Made by a program: the position numbers and the translations under genes. Below, one piece after another: positions 14,969 to 23,701 of a stretch of DNA of 64,000 nucleotides. Below the pieces are notes generated by a model. That model was given only the letters and a program-made list of their open reading frames with translations. It was not told the DNA's origin and ran no database searches. Origin of the DNA: Pyrinomonadaceae bacterium (GTDB lineage: Bacteria > Acidobacteriota > Blastocatellia > Pyrinomonadales > Pyrinomonadaceae); NCBI GenBank assembly GCA_021463165.1, contig JAJTWY010000007.1:62001-126000 (forward strand), in the 5' to 3' direction. Numbering within the stretch: position 1 is the first letter of the stretch; each line of letters opens with the position of its first letter.

Positions 14969-15409
14969 TCACCTCAGCATCGCCCGATGTTCGACCATTA
15001 GACATAGGTCCTGCACGACCTTGATCCCTGCCTTAGCGAGCTTTTCCGCCACGTCGTCATTCCTGATTCCTAACTGAAACCAGACGGCTTTAGGCCGTTT
15101 TTGAAGGATCTCCAACGTGTGTTTCGGGATATCTTCGCTGCGGCGAAAGACGTTGAGAAGGTCAATATCGCCGGGCACCTTCATCAAGTCCCGGTAAACG
15201 GGTTTCCCAAGTACCTCTGTGACTTCCGGGTAGTAGACCGGAACCGGGATCACCTCGTACCCGCTATCGACCATATACTTCGGCACGTAGAACGCCGGCT
15301 GCTCGGCGTGGCTCTCAGGTTTTATGCCGAGCACCGCAACCGTTTTGGTCTGTTTCAGCAGCTCTCTGACCTGCTCATCCGTCGTCAGGATATTCTCTTT
15401 CCAGCTCAT
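14969..15409 (-). CDS. CoA-binding domain protein
   Basis: A 146-residue protein of the YccU/CoA_binding_2 family: a Rossmann-like nucleotide-binding fold with TVAVLGIKPESHAEQPAFYV, MVDSGYEVIPVPVYYPEV, LLNVFRRSEDIP, AVWFQLGIRNDDVAEKL and VVQDLCLMVEHRAM. Members bind CoA; the physiological role is unclear. ATG 15409 matches the family start; the upstream ATG at 15439 would add ten residues without support. It is divergent from the acyl-CoA dehydrogenase gene, which fits a CoA-related theme. Confidence 0.88.
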   Translation of the reverse strand: MSWKENILTTDEQVRELLKQTKTVAVLGIKPESHAEQPAFYVPKYMVDSGYEVIPVPVYYPEVTEVLGKPVYRDLMKVPGDIDLLNVFRRSEDIPKHTLEILQKRPKAVWFQLGIRNDDVAEKLAKAGIKVVQDLCLMVEHRAMLR

Positions 15410-15445
15410 TCGGGAATTATATCGCCAATTTGCCAACAAAATTCA

Positions 15446-15472
15446 GATTATGAGAACATAATCGTTTATTAT
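15446..15472 (+). promoter_or_regulatory. Inverted repeat and -10 box before the acyl-CoA dehydrogenase gene
   Basis: GATTAT (15446-15451) and ATAATC (15458-15463) form a 6-base inverted repeat around GAGAAC, placed where the -35 region and repressor operator would be. TATTAT (15467-15472) and the overlapping TATAAC (15470-15475) are -10 candidates; the latter leaves seven bases to the ATG at 15483, a leaderless or very short leader. An acyl-CoA-responsive repressor is a guess. Confidence 0.4.
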
Positions 15473-15482
15473 AACTGCGTTT

Positions 15483-16649
15483 ATGAACTTTGAGTTATCC
15501 GAAGACCAATTACAGATCAAATACAGCGTGCGTGAATTTGCCGAAAGTGAGATCCGGCCGTACGTAATGGAGTGGGATGAGGCCCAGCACTTTCCCGAGG
15601 AATTACGGCCCAAATTAGCAGAACTCGGCCTGATGGGCATCATTTTCCCTGAGGAATACGGCGGAGCCGGAATGGGTTATGTCGAATACGTGACGATCAT
15701 CGAGGAGATCGGCCGTGTGTGCGGGTCGGTCGGCCTTTCGGTTGCGGCGCATAATTCGCTCTGCTCGAACCACCTGTTCATGTTCGCGAACGAGACTCAG
15801 AAACAGAAGTATCTCGTCCCGCTGGTTAGCGGTGAAAGTTGGGGAGCGTGGGGCCTGACCGAATCTCAGGCGGGCTCAGATTCTGCCGGAACACGGACCA
15901 CAGCTGTAAGGACCGAAGCGAGTCAGGCTGAGGGCAAGGCCGGCTGGACCGTAAACGGTTCGAAAAACTTCATTACGCACGCACTCGCCTGCCAGACACT
16001 TGTCGCCGTGGCGGTCACTGACAAGGAAAAAGGTAACCGCGGCATCTCGGCCTTCATCTTTGATAAGTCGATGGAAGGTTTCGACGGCGACAAGAAGGAA
16101 AACAAGGTCGGAATGCGTGCCAGCGAGACGGCTTCGGTCGTATTCGAGGACTGCTTTGTGCCGCAGGAGAATCTGCTGGGCAACGAGGGCGAGGGGTTTC
16201 TGCAGTGCATGCAGGTACTCGACGGCGGACGTATCTCGATCGCGGCTTTGTCGGTGGGCATCGCACAGGGAGCCTACGAGGCGGCTGTAAAATACGCAAA
16301 GGAACGGCAGCAGTTCGGTAAGGCGATCGCCGAATTCCAGGCGATCCAGTTCAAACTCGCAGACATGGCAACGCAGATCGAATGCGCACGATTGTTGACT
16401 CGGCAAGCCGCTGCAACCAAAGACGCCGGAAAGCCCGTAACGCAAAGGTCAGCTATGGCCAAGCTCTACGCTTCCGAAACCGCCGTCCGTGCCGCTGAAG
16501 AATGCGTCCAGATCCACGGCGGCTACGGCTATACGAAAGATTACCCGGCGGAAAAATACTGGCGCGATTCAAAACTCTGCACCATCGGCGAAGGCACCAG
16601 CGAGATCCAACGGATCGTGATCGCGAAGAATCTGTTAAGGTCAATGTAG
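15483..16649 (+). CDS. Acyl-CoA dehydrogenase
   Basis: A 388-residue FAD enzyme that introduces a trans-2,3 double bond into acyl-CoA. The domain order is canonical: an N-terminal helical domain, beta domain with [19 protein letters not shown], and C-terminal helical domain with [40 protein letters not shown] (FAD contacts) and [18 protein letters not shown]. The catalytic Glu is expected in the IGEGTSE segment. Its sequence resembles short/branched-chain (butyryl/isovaleryl) members, in line with methylmalonyl-CoA pathway genes nearby. No Shine-Dalgarno sequence. Confidence 0.93.
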   Translation: MNFELSEDQLQIKYSVREFAESEIRPYVMEWDEAQHFPEELRPKLAELGLMGIIFPEEYGGAGMGYVEYVTIIEEIGRVCGSVGLSVAAHNSLCSNHLFMFANETQKQKYLVPLVSGESWGAWGLTESQAGSDSAGTRTTAVRTEASQAEGKAGWTVNGSKNFITHALACQTLVAVAVTDKEKGNRGISAFIFDKSMEGFDGDKKENKVGMRASETASVVFEDCFVPQENLLGNEGEGFLQCMQVLDGGRISIAALSVGIAQGAYEAAVKYAKERQQFGKAIAEFQAIQFKLADMATQIECARLLTRQAAATKDAGKPVTQRSAMAKLYASETAVRAAEECVQIHGGYGYTKDYPAEKYWRDSKLCTIGEGTSEIQRIVIAKNLLRSM

Positions 16650-16761
16650 ATTTTGGGTCACGATACCAGCCTGCAACGAAACATTTTCTGTTGCACATTG
16701 CATCTCTGCAACGCTTCATGATATTCTAACGGTCTAAAATTCAATTAAGGAGATCTGTTTT

Positions 16762-17286
16762 ATGAGTTCAGCAGCTACAAGCACCGGCCGGCTCGCGTCG
16801 GCTTTTTTGGCGGAATTGGATAGTGAGGCAAAGGTGACCAGATCCGTTCTGGAACGTATCCCGGCCGACAAGTTCGGTTGGCAGCCGCACGATAAGTCCA
16901 TGACCTTCGGGCGTCTCGCGGCGCACGTCGCAGAGATGTTCGGTTGGACAAAAGAAACACTGAAGAGCGATGTTCTTGATTTTTCGACGATGGAATATAC
17001 GCCGTTCGAGCCGAAAACGACGGAAGAACTACTCGCTTTCTTTGACGACCATATTGCCAACGCCAGGTCGATCCTGGCCGAGACTTCCGACGAGACCTTT
17101 ATGACCGATTGGACAATGCGTAACGGCGAACAGGTCTATTTTACGATGCCAAAGGTTTCCGTGATGCGCACATTCGTCCTGAATCACATCATTCACCATC
17201 GCGGCCAGCTTTCAGTCTATCTGCGTCTTAATGACATCCCGGTGCCGTCGATCTACGGCCCGTCGGCGGATGAAGGACAGATGTAA
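16762..17286 (+). CDS. DinB family protein
   Basis: A 174-residue four-helix DinB/YfiT-like protein. Metal-binding histidines fit the family pattern: the first in MTFGRLAAHVAEMFGWTKE and a pair in FVLNHIIHHRGQLSVYLR. AAGGAGA lies eight bases upstream of the ATG. Members are putative metal-dependent hydrolases or thiol transferases; the substrate is unknown. A rho-independent terminator follows at 17321-17350, so it is probably monocistronic. Confidence 0.85.
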   Translation: MSSAATSTGRLASAFLAELDSEAKVTRSVLERIPADKFGWQPHDKSMTFGRLAAHVAEMFGWTKETLKSDVLDFSTMEYTPFEPKTTEELLAFFDDHIANARSILAETSDETFMTDWTMRNGEQVYFTMPKVSVMRTFVLNHIIHHRGQLSVYLRLNDIPVPSIYGPSADEGQM

Positions 17287-17320
17287 GTCGCTGGTGGTCA
17301 TCGCTATTCTTAAGGTTTGT

Positions 17321-17350
17321 AAAGGCGCGTCTCGGAATGCGCCTTTTGTT
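17321..17350 (+). terminator. Rho-independent terminator after the DinB gene
   Basis: AAAGGCGC (17321-17328) and GCGCCTTT (17339-17346) form an 8-bp stem with a 10-base loop, followed by T and GTTT. It separates the DinB gene from the HicBA pair. Confidence 0.75.
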
Positions 17351-17401
17351 TAGACTCCCAAAGATTATTTGGACTCTGGAGAAAACGTGTAAAATCAGAG
17401 T

Positions 17402-17635
17402 ATGGATGAACTGAAACTGACGGCGATTTATGAAGAAGCGGAAGAAGGCGGCTACATAGGTTATGTTGCGGAACTTCCGGGCGCGAACACCCAGGGTGAA
17501 ACGATTGAGGAAACGCGCGAAAATCTAAAGAACGCGGTTGAATTGCTCCTTCAGTGTTATCGCGAGGACGCTGAGCTCAGGTTGGAGGCTTCTAGGGGTG
17601 CGGTAAAAGAACCGCTAATACTCCAGGCTGCCTAG
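17402..17635 (+). CDS. hicB: HicB-like antitoxin
   Basis: A 77-residue HicB-type protein with the partial RNase H-like fold: LTAIYEEAEEGGYIGYVAEL, then PGANTQGETIEETRENLKNA and a terminal helix ending in LQCYRED. It lacks a C-terminal DNA-binding domain of the longer HicB proteins. It precedes hicA by two bases. TAAAAT lies six bases before the ATG and there is no Shine-Dalgarno sequence, suggesting a leaderless message. The predicted role is to neutralise the HicA RNase. Confidence 0.9.
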   Translation: MDELKLTAIYEEAEEGGYIGYVAELPGANTQGETIEETRENLKNAVELLLQCYREDAELRLEASRGAVKEPLILQAA

Positions 17636-17637
17636 AG

Positions 17638-17826
17638 ATGAAGCGACGAGATTTGATTCGACATCTCGAAGCTCATGATTGCTTTTTCCGCAGAGAAGGG
17701 GCGGATCATACCGTCTACAAAAACACTCGAAACGGTAGAATGACCTCTGTGCCGAGACACCGGGAGATTAAGGAAGGCTTAGCTCGGAAGATATGCGACG
17801 ATCTTGAGATCCCGCAAAAAAATTAG
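17638..17826 (+). CDS. hicA: HicA-like mRNA interferase toxin
   Basis: A 62-residue double-stranded-RNA-binding-like fold protein: MKRRDLIRHLEAHDCFFRRE, then the catalytic-His segment GADHTVYKN and VPRHREIKEGLARKICDDL. The usual Gly-Ser-His is here Gly-Ala-Asp-His, but the His is retained. HicA cleaves mRNA when free of HicB. The order antitoxin-then-toxin is the reverse of the commonest arrangement but is well known in this short subfamily. Confidence 0.9.
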   Translation: MKRRDLIRHLEAHDCFFRREGADHTVYKNTRNGRMTSVPRHREIKEGLARKICDDLEIPQKN

Positions 17827-18075
17827 CAAGTACGCGCAACAACCCAACAAATCTAGTATCAAATGACAAGGCGAGCCTTTAAGCAATTTAAGTAGTATTC
17901 GGCCGGAAAGAGAATGAGTCTCCTTTCGTTTATCGGAAAGACAGGAGATTGCTAATTCTAAACGGGAATCTTCCCGGAGATTACTCGGGTGCACGAGCTA
18001 CATACGGACTGCACTATTTTCTATGGAACGGATCCTGCCTAAAAAGAATAAAATTCGCTCCCGCTAACTTGGAAG
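17827..18075. other. Intergenic region between hicA and meaB
   Basis: This stretch of 249 bases has no convincing gene. It holds small dyads, notably CGGGAATCTTCCCG at 17963-17976. An ORF starting at 17949 overlaps meaB in another frame and looks like a shadow. A promoter for meaB probably lies here, but no clear hexamer pair was seen. Confidence 0.4.
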
Positions 18076-19017
18076 ATGTCGATTGGTTTCGATTTAGACA
18101 AGATGCTTTCGGGGCACTCACGAACAATCGCCCGTGCTATCACGCTCGTCGAAAACGGCGGCGACGGGGCAGCGGAGGTGATGAAAGCCGTGTTTCCTAA
18201 TACGGGGAAAGCGACGGTCATCGGCATTACCGGCGCTCCGGGCGCCGGAAAATCCTCGCTCGTCGATAAACTCGCTCTTTACTACAAAGATCAGGGAAAC
18301 AAGGTCGGTATCGTCTGTATCGACCCGTCGAGCCCCTTTTCGGGCGGTGCTATTCTCGGCGACCGGATTCGGATGGCGACGCTTGGGCTGGATAAGAATG
18401 TGTTTATCCGCTCGATGGCCACGCGCGGCAATCTCGGCGGACTCTCGCGAGCCACGGTGGATGCCGTGGCGATACTTGATGCGGCCGGCTTTGACAAGAT
18501 AATCGTCGAAACGGTCGGCGTAGGCCAGGACGAGGTTGAGATAGTAAAAACGGCAGATGTTTCGGTCGTTGTCCTCGTACCCGGAATGGGCGACGACATT
18601 CAGGCGATCAAGGCCGGGATAATGGAGATCGGCGACGTTTTTGTCATCAACAAAGCCGACCGCGAAGGCGTCCTTAGAACGCAAAAGGAACTCGAGGCCC
18701 TTCTCTCGCTTGCCCATCGCCCAGATATGTGGAACCCGCCGATCATCAAGACCGTCGCGACCGAGAATAAGGGCATCGACGATCTGAGTGCGGCTGTTCA
18801 AAGTTTTCTTGAGTTTCAGTCAACTAATAAACAAGCCGGCGAGCGGCGGCGGGCGATAGCCAAATGGCGGTTGACCGAGTTGCTTCGGGAACGATTGCTT
18901 GCAGATCTCCTGGCAGATGATGGAATACGTTCAAAACTCGACTGCCTTGCGTCTAAAGTTGCTGCAAAATCGATCGATCCGTACTCGGCCGTAAACGCGA
19001 TCCTTCACAAAGATTAG
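18076..19017 (+). CDS. meaB: Methylmalonyl-CoA mutase-associated GTPase MeaB
   Basis: A 313-residue G3E-family GTPase chaperone (MeaB/ArgK) that loads adenosylcobalamin and protects methylmalonyl-CoA mutase. P-loop GITGAPGAGKSSLVDKL at residues 51-67, then CIDPSSPFSGGAILGDRIRM, the switch/G3 region IIVETVGVGQDEVEI, and NKADREG (NKxD) for guanine recognition. The N-terminal LSGHSRTIARAITLVENG is typical of the family. The start codon lies close to a GGAAG. The mutase gene itself is about 26 kb away at 43907. Confidence 0.95.
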   Translation: MSIGFDLDKMLSGHSRTIARAITLVENGGDGAAEVMKAVFPNTGKATVIGITGAPGAGKSSLVDKLALYYKDQGNKVGIVCIDPSSPFSGGAILGDRIRMATLGLDKNVFIRSMATRGNLGGLSRATVDAVAILDAAGFDKIIVETVGVGQDEVEIVKTADVSVVVLVPGMGDDIQAIKAGIMEIGDVFVINKADREGVLRTQKELEALLSLAHRPDMWNPPIIKTVATENKGIDDLSAAVQSFLEFQSTNKQAGERRRAIAKWRLTELLRERLLADLLADDGIRSKLDCLASKVAAKSIDPYSAVNAILHKD

Positions 19018-19134
19018 TTTTTGTGCTATACTTGCAACAGTCTTTCTCTCGCACCACGCACTCGGACTCGCATGCGGCGCTTGGTTGAGGACCTGCTTTC
19101 TGGCGTGACAGCGAGGTTGGAAGGAGATAACCAA

Positions 19135-19215
19135 ATGTTGGAGGAGGTGACAATGTCTTACATTTTTTTTGAAAATTCCGTGAAAACGGGCGGATCTTCT
19201 TCATTAAGATATTGA
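19135..19215 (+). CDS. Possible small peptide ORF (26 aa)
   Basis: An ORF of 26 codons at 19135, with AAGGAGA six bases upstream, contains a second start at 19153 that is preceded by GGAGGAGGTGACA, an almost ideal Shine-Dalgarno. The internal start would give a 20-residue peptide (MSYIFFENSVKTGGSSSLRY). Two strong ribosome-binding sites in an otherwise untranslated gap are unusual. No homologue is recognised; it could be a leader peptide or decay product. Low confidence that it is translated. Confidence 0.3.
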   Translation: MLEEVTMSYIFFENSVKTGGSSSLRY

Positions 19216-19229
19216 TAACAAATAAGTTA

Positions 19230-19278
19230 AGGTGTCCCAGGAACAGGGTGGGACACCTGTGGGACACGCGGGACACCT
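19230..19278. repeat. Palindrome with three GGGACAC units
   Basis: AGGTGTCCCA (19230-19239) and TGGGACACCT (19249-19258) form a perfect 10-bp inverted repeat with loop GGAACAGGG. Two more GGGACAC units follow directly (about 19261-19275). No T run follows, so it is not an ordinary terminator. It may be a multi-site operator or an RNA structure before the epimerase gene (ATG 19305). Confidence 0.5.
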
Positions 19279-19304
19279 CGACGATCGGATATTGAGTTAA
19301 AAGA

Positions 19305-19715
19305 ATGAAAATAAATCACTTAGGCATCGCAACAAAAGGGATCGAGGAGGCCCTCAAGTTTTGGGAGGACGCTCTCGGATTGGAGAATGTGCACACTGAG
19401 GTGGTTGAAGATCAGAAGGTCCGTGTCGCGATGCTGCCTATCGGCGAAAGCCGTGTGGAGCTGCTGGAACCGACAAGTGACGATTCGCCGATCTCGAAAT
19501 TTCTCGAAAAGCGTGGCGGAGGCATCCATCATATCGCCGTCGAGACCGATGATATCGAAGCGGCTCTCTCGCGTCTTAAGTCGCAGGGCGTACGTCTTAT
19601 AGACGAGACCCCGCGTGTCGGGGCCGAGGGTTGCCTCGTGGCATTCGTTCATCCTTCTTCGGCCAACGGAGTCCTCTTGGAACTCGTCCAATCAGTCGAT
19701 ACCGCCAGCAATTAG
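19305..19715 (+). CDS. mce: Methylmalonyl-CoA epimerase
   Basis: A 136-residue VOC-fold metalloenzyme that interconverts (R)- and (S)-methylmalonyl-CoA. MKINHLGIATKGIEEALKFW supplies the first His metal ligand, RVELLEPTSDDSPISKFLEK the Glu, GGGIHHIAVETDDIEAAL the second His, and VLLELVQ the last Glu. Length and motif order match bacterial epimerases. It lies about 290 bases after meaB, consistent with a shared role in propionyl-CoA use. Confidence 0.93.
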   Translation: MKINHLGIATKGIEEALKFWEDALGLENVHTEVVEDQKVRVAMLPIGESRVELLEPTSDDSPISKFLEKRGGGIHHIAVETDDIEAALSRLKSQGVRLIDETPRVGAEGCLVAFVHPSSANGVLLELVQSVDTASN

Positions 19716-19787
19716 CTGAAATGCGGCGTTGTCTGGTATCATACCCGTTTGCGGTATTGTTGATGTTTTTGTTAGGAGAATTGGGCA

Positions 19788-21218
19788 TTGAATAATTTAA
19801 CCAAAGGAATCATTTTGTTGATCGCGATCCTGGCGATCGGTGCGGGCTTGGTCGTCTGGAAGAATAAGGTCGGCGGCCACGCCGCCGCACAGTCGATGAA
19901 TTCGATCACGAAGGCCGAGATCGAGATGCTCCTTGCTGACGTGGCCAAAACGAATCCGGCGATCCTGAAGCGACTAAAAGAAGATCCCGAGATGAAGAAG
20001 AATCAGCTCGAGAATCTCAAGCAGTTGCTCGCTTTCGCCAGCCAGGCACAGCGCGACGGCCTCGGCCAGGACGAAGCCGGAAAACAAGAACTGGACAACA
20101 TCAAAGCCGAGGTTTACGCGGTGAATTACGACCGTGAGACCAACAAAGATAAGGGGCCGATGCCGGCGTTCGGTTTCATCACCGAGGATCAGGTGAAAGC
20201 CTATTGGGAAGAGGATAATCAGCCGAAAGCGGCATCCGGCATGTTTGGCCCGGCGGTAGACGCCCGGACGCATGAACAGGAATTCAACGATTTTCTTAAC
20301 GCAAAGCTCACGATAATGAATCAGGGCAACCCTGAAGCGCCGCGTGAAGTTTCTGAAGAAGAGAAAACGCAGGCGCGTGACGTCTTTGCGAAGATCCGTA
20401 TCTATCGCGCCGAGTATGAACGGCGCGCGGCCTCCGGCGAACTTGAACCGGCATTTGTCGACAAGGTAAACCTTCAGCTAAAGCTTCAGCAGGCGCAATT
20501 TCTCGCCCGGCTTTATTCGGAGAAGATAGCCGATAAGATGAAGGTGACTGATGAGGAGATCGACCAGTACATCAAGGCCAATCCGGACATCGATCCGGCT
20601 CAAAAACGAGCCAAGGCGATGCAGATCCTAGAACGCGCCAAGGCTGGCGAGGATTTTGCTGCCCTGGCTAACGAACTCTCGGAAGATCCGGGCAATAAGT
20701 CGCCGGAACCACAAGGCGGGCTCTACAAAGATGTGCCGAAAGGCCGCATGGTGGCCCCCTTCGAGACGGCGGCTCTCGCCCTGCAGCCGGGCCAGATCGC
20801 CCCTGAGCCGGTCGAAACCGATTTTGGGTTTCACATCATAAAGCTGGAGCGGCCTTTGGAAAAGAAAGGCGATGCAAAGGAAGAAACATATGACGTTCGC
20901 CATATTCTGATCTCGACGGCCGTCAAGGATCCGACGAACCCAATGGGCCGCGATACTCCGGTCAAGGATTATGCCCGCACGAAACTCGAGGAAGAAAAGG
21001 AGAAGAAACTTATCGATGAGATCGTAGCGAGCAACCACGTTCAGGTCCCGGCGGATTTCGATGTGCCGGAACCGACTGCCGAACAGCTGCAGCAAATGCA
21101 GCAGCGTCAACAGCAGATGATGATGCCGCCGCCTGGAAGTGAGGATGGTCCTGAAGAACCGGCTAAGAAGTCTGATCCCAAGAAGCCTGCTCCGAAGGCA
21201 GAACCAAAGAAGAAGTAA
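19788..21218 (+). CDS. Parvulin-type peptidyl-prolyl isomerase (PpiC family)
   Basis: A 476-residue protein starting at TTG, supported by AGGAGA about nine bases upstream. Residues 6-26 form a membrane anchor or uncleaved signal; a SurA/PrsA-like helical region follows, then a parvulin rotamase domain at about 265-355 (FAALANELSEDPGNK, GGLYKDVPKGRMVAPF, VETDFGFHIIKLE), with part of a second isomerase segment (YDVRHILISTAVKDPTNP). The Gln/Met- and Pro/Lys-rich tail is low complexity. It probably assists folding of envelope proteins. Confidence 0.85.
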   Translation: MNNLTKGIILLIAILAIGAGLVVWKNKVGGHAAAQSMNSITKAEIEMLLADVAKTNPAILKRLKEDPEMKKNQLENLKQLLAFASQAQRDGLGQDEAGKQELDNIKAEVYAVNYDRETNKDKGPMPAFGFITEDQVKAYWEEDNQPKAASGMFGPAVDARTHEQEFNDFLNAKLTIMNQGNPEAPREVSEEEKTQARDVFAKIRIYRAEYERRAASGELEPAFVDKVNLQLKLQQAQFLARLYSEKIADKMKVTDEEIDQYIKANPDIDPAQKRAKAMQILERAKAGEDFAALANELSEDPGNKSPEPQGGLYKDVPKGRMVAPFETAALALQPGQIAPEPVETDFGFHIIKLERPLEKKGDAKEETYDVRHILISTAVKDPTNPMGRDTPVKDYARTKLEEEKEKKLIDEIVASNHVQVPADFDVPEPTAEQLQQMQQRQQQMMMPPPGSEDGPEEPAKKSDPKKPAPKAEPKKK

Positions 21219-21299
21219 GATTGAGATAGGATAGCAGCAGGATGGACATGAGACAGGATGTATCCTGAAATTCATGCCCATCCTTTTCTAGTTCGAGCC

Positions 21300-22169
21300 A
21301 TGGAACGAGTAAATATTGGAATAATCGGCGGCAGCGGCCTATATCAAATGCCGGAATTGAAGAACGTGCGTGAAGTGCCGGTCCAGACGCCGTTCGGGCC
21401 ACCATCGGATGCCTTTATCGTCGGGGAACTCGACGGAGTGACCGTGGCATTTCTTCCGCGTCATGCTCGCGGACATAAATTCACGCCGAGCGAACTTCCC
21501 TTTCGCGCGAATATTTATGCGATGAAACTGCTTGGCGTCGAGTATATTCTTTCGGTCTCGGCCGTCGGCAGCCTGCAGGAACAATACGCCCCGACCGACT
21601 TCTTCATCCCCGACCAGTTCTTTGACCGCACTCGTGCCCGTGCGCACGAATCAACCTTTTTCGGCAATGGTATCGTCGGGCACGTTACATTTGCCAATCC
21701 CGTCTGTGATGAACTGGGAGACATCCTTGAAGCAGCCTGTAAAGAGATCGGCGTTAAAACGCATCGTGGAGGAACGTATGTCTGCATGGAAGGTCCCGCG
21801 TTCTCGACGAAAGCCGAGTCTAATATTTATCGACAGTGGGGCCTGGATATCATCGGGATGACCAATCTGCAGGAAGCAAAGCTGGCCCGTGAGGCAGAGA
21901 TCGCATATGCAACCCTCGCCTTGGTCACCGATTACGACTGCTGGTACGAAGGCCACGACGACGTGACTGCCGAAATGGTCATCGAAACGCTCGGCAAGAA
22001 CGTTCGAAACGCCCAGCTTGTATTAAAGAACGCGGTCAAGCTCGTCAATGCGAAAGAAACACCGAATCAGTATCGCAATGCGATCAAGAATGCGATCTTC
22101 ACCGCACCTTCTGACTGGCCGAAAGAAACCGCTCGAAAGCTCGAGGCGATCATTGGGAAGTATATGTAA
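21300..22169 (+). CDS. mtnP: S-methyl-5'-thioadenosine phosphorylase (purine phosphorylase family)
   Basis: A 289-residue PNP/MTAP-family enzyme. [73 protein letters not shown] and [16 protein letters not shown] are characteristic of MTA phosphorylase, which cleaves methylthioadenosine with phosphate to adenine and methylthioribose-1-phosphate. Substrate specificity could include adenosine or inosine. ATG 21300 matches family starts; the 14-codon extension to 21258 lacks support. It converges with the glycosyltransferase gene. Confidence 0.92.
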   Translation: MERVNIGIIGGSGLYQMPELKNVREVPVQTPFGPPSDAFIVGELDGVTVAFLPRHARGHKFTPSELPFRANIYAMKLLGVEYILSVSAVGSLQEQYAPTDFFIPDQFFDRTRARAHESTFFGNGIVGHVTFANPVCDELGDILEAACKEIGVKTHRGGTYVCMEGPAFSTKAESNIYRQWGLDIIGMTNLQEAKLAREAEIAYATLALVTDYDCWYEGHDDVTAEMVIETLGKNVRNAQLVLKNAVKLVNAKETPNQYRNAIKNAIFTAPSDWPKETARKLEAIIGKYM

Positions 22170-22188
22170 CTAATTGCATGGAAACGCT

Positions 22189-23700
22189 TTAGCGTTCAAG
22201 GAGAAACAGGGCCAGAACTTCACCATTCGCATTAACTGTTTTCCGTGATGCGATAGTATAACCGAGTAACGCAAGGTTCCTCAGCGGCGGTTCGGTCTCT
22301 CGGATTTCCCGGGCCCTGAAGAGCAGCCACAATCGCTTACTTTCGATCTCAGCAACCGTTGCGTGTTCCACATCGTTGAATCCGCGCGGCAGGAAATAGG
22401 CCCTATTTTCTGCAAGGCCGTCAACACCCTCGATCCTGAAGACCTTGCCTTTGCGGGAGCGTCCCATTTCGAACCATGCGTGGTACGCTATCAGGTCTTC
22501 GGTGGTGTAGATCGGAGTATTCGGATCAACCGCTCCGTCCATTAGCGTGGCGATCGCACACCAGATGGGTTCCGGCCGGGCCGGCATTGAAAGTACGAAG
22601 GCCACCGCCGCAGCGATTAAGACGGCGATCACTGATTGAAAGGCGATCCTTGTGGTTCGGCTTGGTATCGATTCGATTATCATTGCCGCCAACAAATATA
22701 GCGGCGGAAGACAGATGACCAGATGGCGTGCTCCCCAGATCGAATACGGCGAGGTCCAGCTAAGTGCGAAAGCAGCTACGAATGGAAACGATCCGAGAAC
22801 TGCAAGGACGATCAGACTTCTTCGCCGAGTGCTGTCGTCAGAGGTCTGGCCTAGGAAACCTATCAGCATTCCGGCCGTCACCACGACCAAAAGGGGTATT
22901 GTGAACCAATAAAGGGAGATGGGCTCATTGCTAAGCATTTGAAAATAGACAGGTTCTACGATGTTCAGGAGTACGGTCGCGATCTCCCTGATCCCGGGTC
23001 GCTGCATCCATCCGATATTCTGCTCAAGTCCCGTACCCGTGGTTGAAGCGCTAAGTACCATCATTAGCCAGGTCACGAATGAGAGTGCAGTAGATACGGC
23101 AGCAAGGAGGTGCAGACCCCATCGGCGGCGATCAAGTAAAAGACCGCAAACCGCCTCGGACATGACAAGGAACCAACCAAAGTAATGCGTGTGCACCAGA
23201 ATAATATTGGCGACGATCAACAGCCAGAAGGCTCGTTTTCCGTTGAGTAACCTAACGAATAGCCAAGTAGAAAGCAACGACAGGAATATCAATAGAGGGT
23301 ACATGCGGATCTCAAGCGAATACTTGAGTAGCGTCCCGTTAAACACAAGAAATAAAAGGCCTATGATCGTCGAACTAAAGTTTTGCTTTAATTCACGAGA
23401 CAGTAGTAGGAAGATGGCAACGCCAGCGGAGAACAGAATGATCGATAGGATACGAAGCCATACGACACCCTCGCCGCCTATCGAAATCCAGAGCTTTAGA
23501 AGAACATAGAACGCGGGCGGATGGATCAGATCGAGAGCTACGAACTGAAAGAGTTCATTCCAAGAATGACTCGCGGCATGGATGCTGAAGACCTCATCGA
23601 ACCAAAGACACTCGCAATCGAGATTCAGGATCCTAAGCAATCCGCCGGCGGCAATTACAGCTACCAGCAGCAACGCACGAGCGAGTTTCCCGCGGCTCAT
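22189..23700 (-). CDS. Integral-membrane glycosyltransferase (GT-C / PMT-like)
   Basis: A 503-residue protein with around ten to twelve transmembrane helices and an early lumenal loop containing the acidic catalytic-type motif CEECLWFDEVFSIHAAS-like (ECLWFDEVFSIH), as in GT-C polyprenyl-phosphate-sugar mannosyl/arabinosyltransferases. The C-terminal ~100 residues form a soluble domain. It is separated from the upstream cysteine dioxygenase gene by one base, so the two are co-transcribed although their functions appear unrelated. Sugar donor and acceptor unknown. Confidence 0.75.
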   Translation of the reverse strand: MSRGKLARALLLVAVIAAGGLLRILNLDCECLWFDEVFSIHAASHSWNELFQFVALDLIHPPAFYVLLKLWISIGGEGVVWLRILSIILFSAGVAIFLLLSRELKQNFSSTIIGLLFLVFNGTLLKYSLEIRMYPLLIFLSLLSTWLFVRLLNGKRAFWLLIVANIILVHTHYFGWFLVMSEAVCGLLLDRRRWGLHLLAAVSTALSFVTWLMMVLSASTTGTGLEQNIGWMQRPGIREIATVLLNIVEPVYFQMLSNEPISLYWFTIPLLVVVTAGMLIGFLGQTSDDSTRRRSLIVLAVLGSFPFVAAFALSWTSPYSIWGARHLVICLPPLYLLAAMIIESIPSRTTRIAFQSVIAVLIAAAVAFVLSMPARPEPIWCAIATLMDGAVDPNTPIYTTEDLIAYHAWFEMGRSRKGKVFRIEGVDGLAENRAYFLPRGFNDVEHATVAEIESKRLWLLFRAREIRETEPPLRNLALLGYTIASRKTVNANGEVLALFLLER

Positions 23701-23701
23701 C

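Noticed and set aside
17949..18200. ORF of 83 codons between hicA and meaB
   Set aside because: It overlaps the start of meaB in another frame and has no recognisable sequence.
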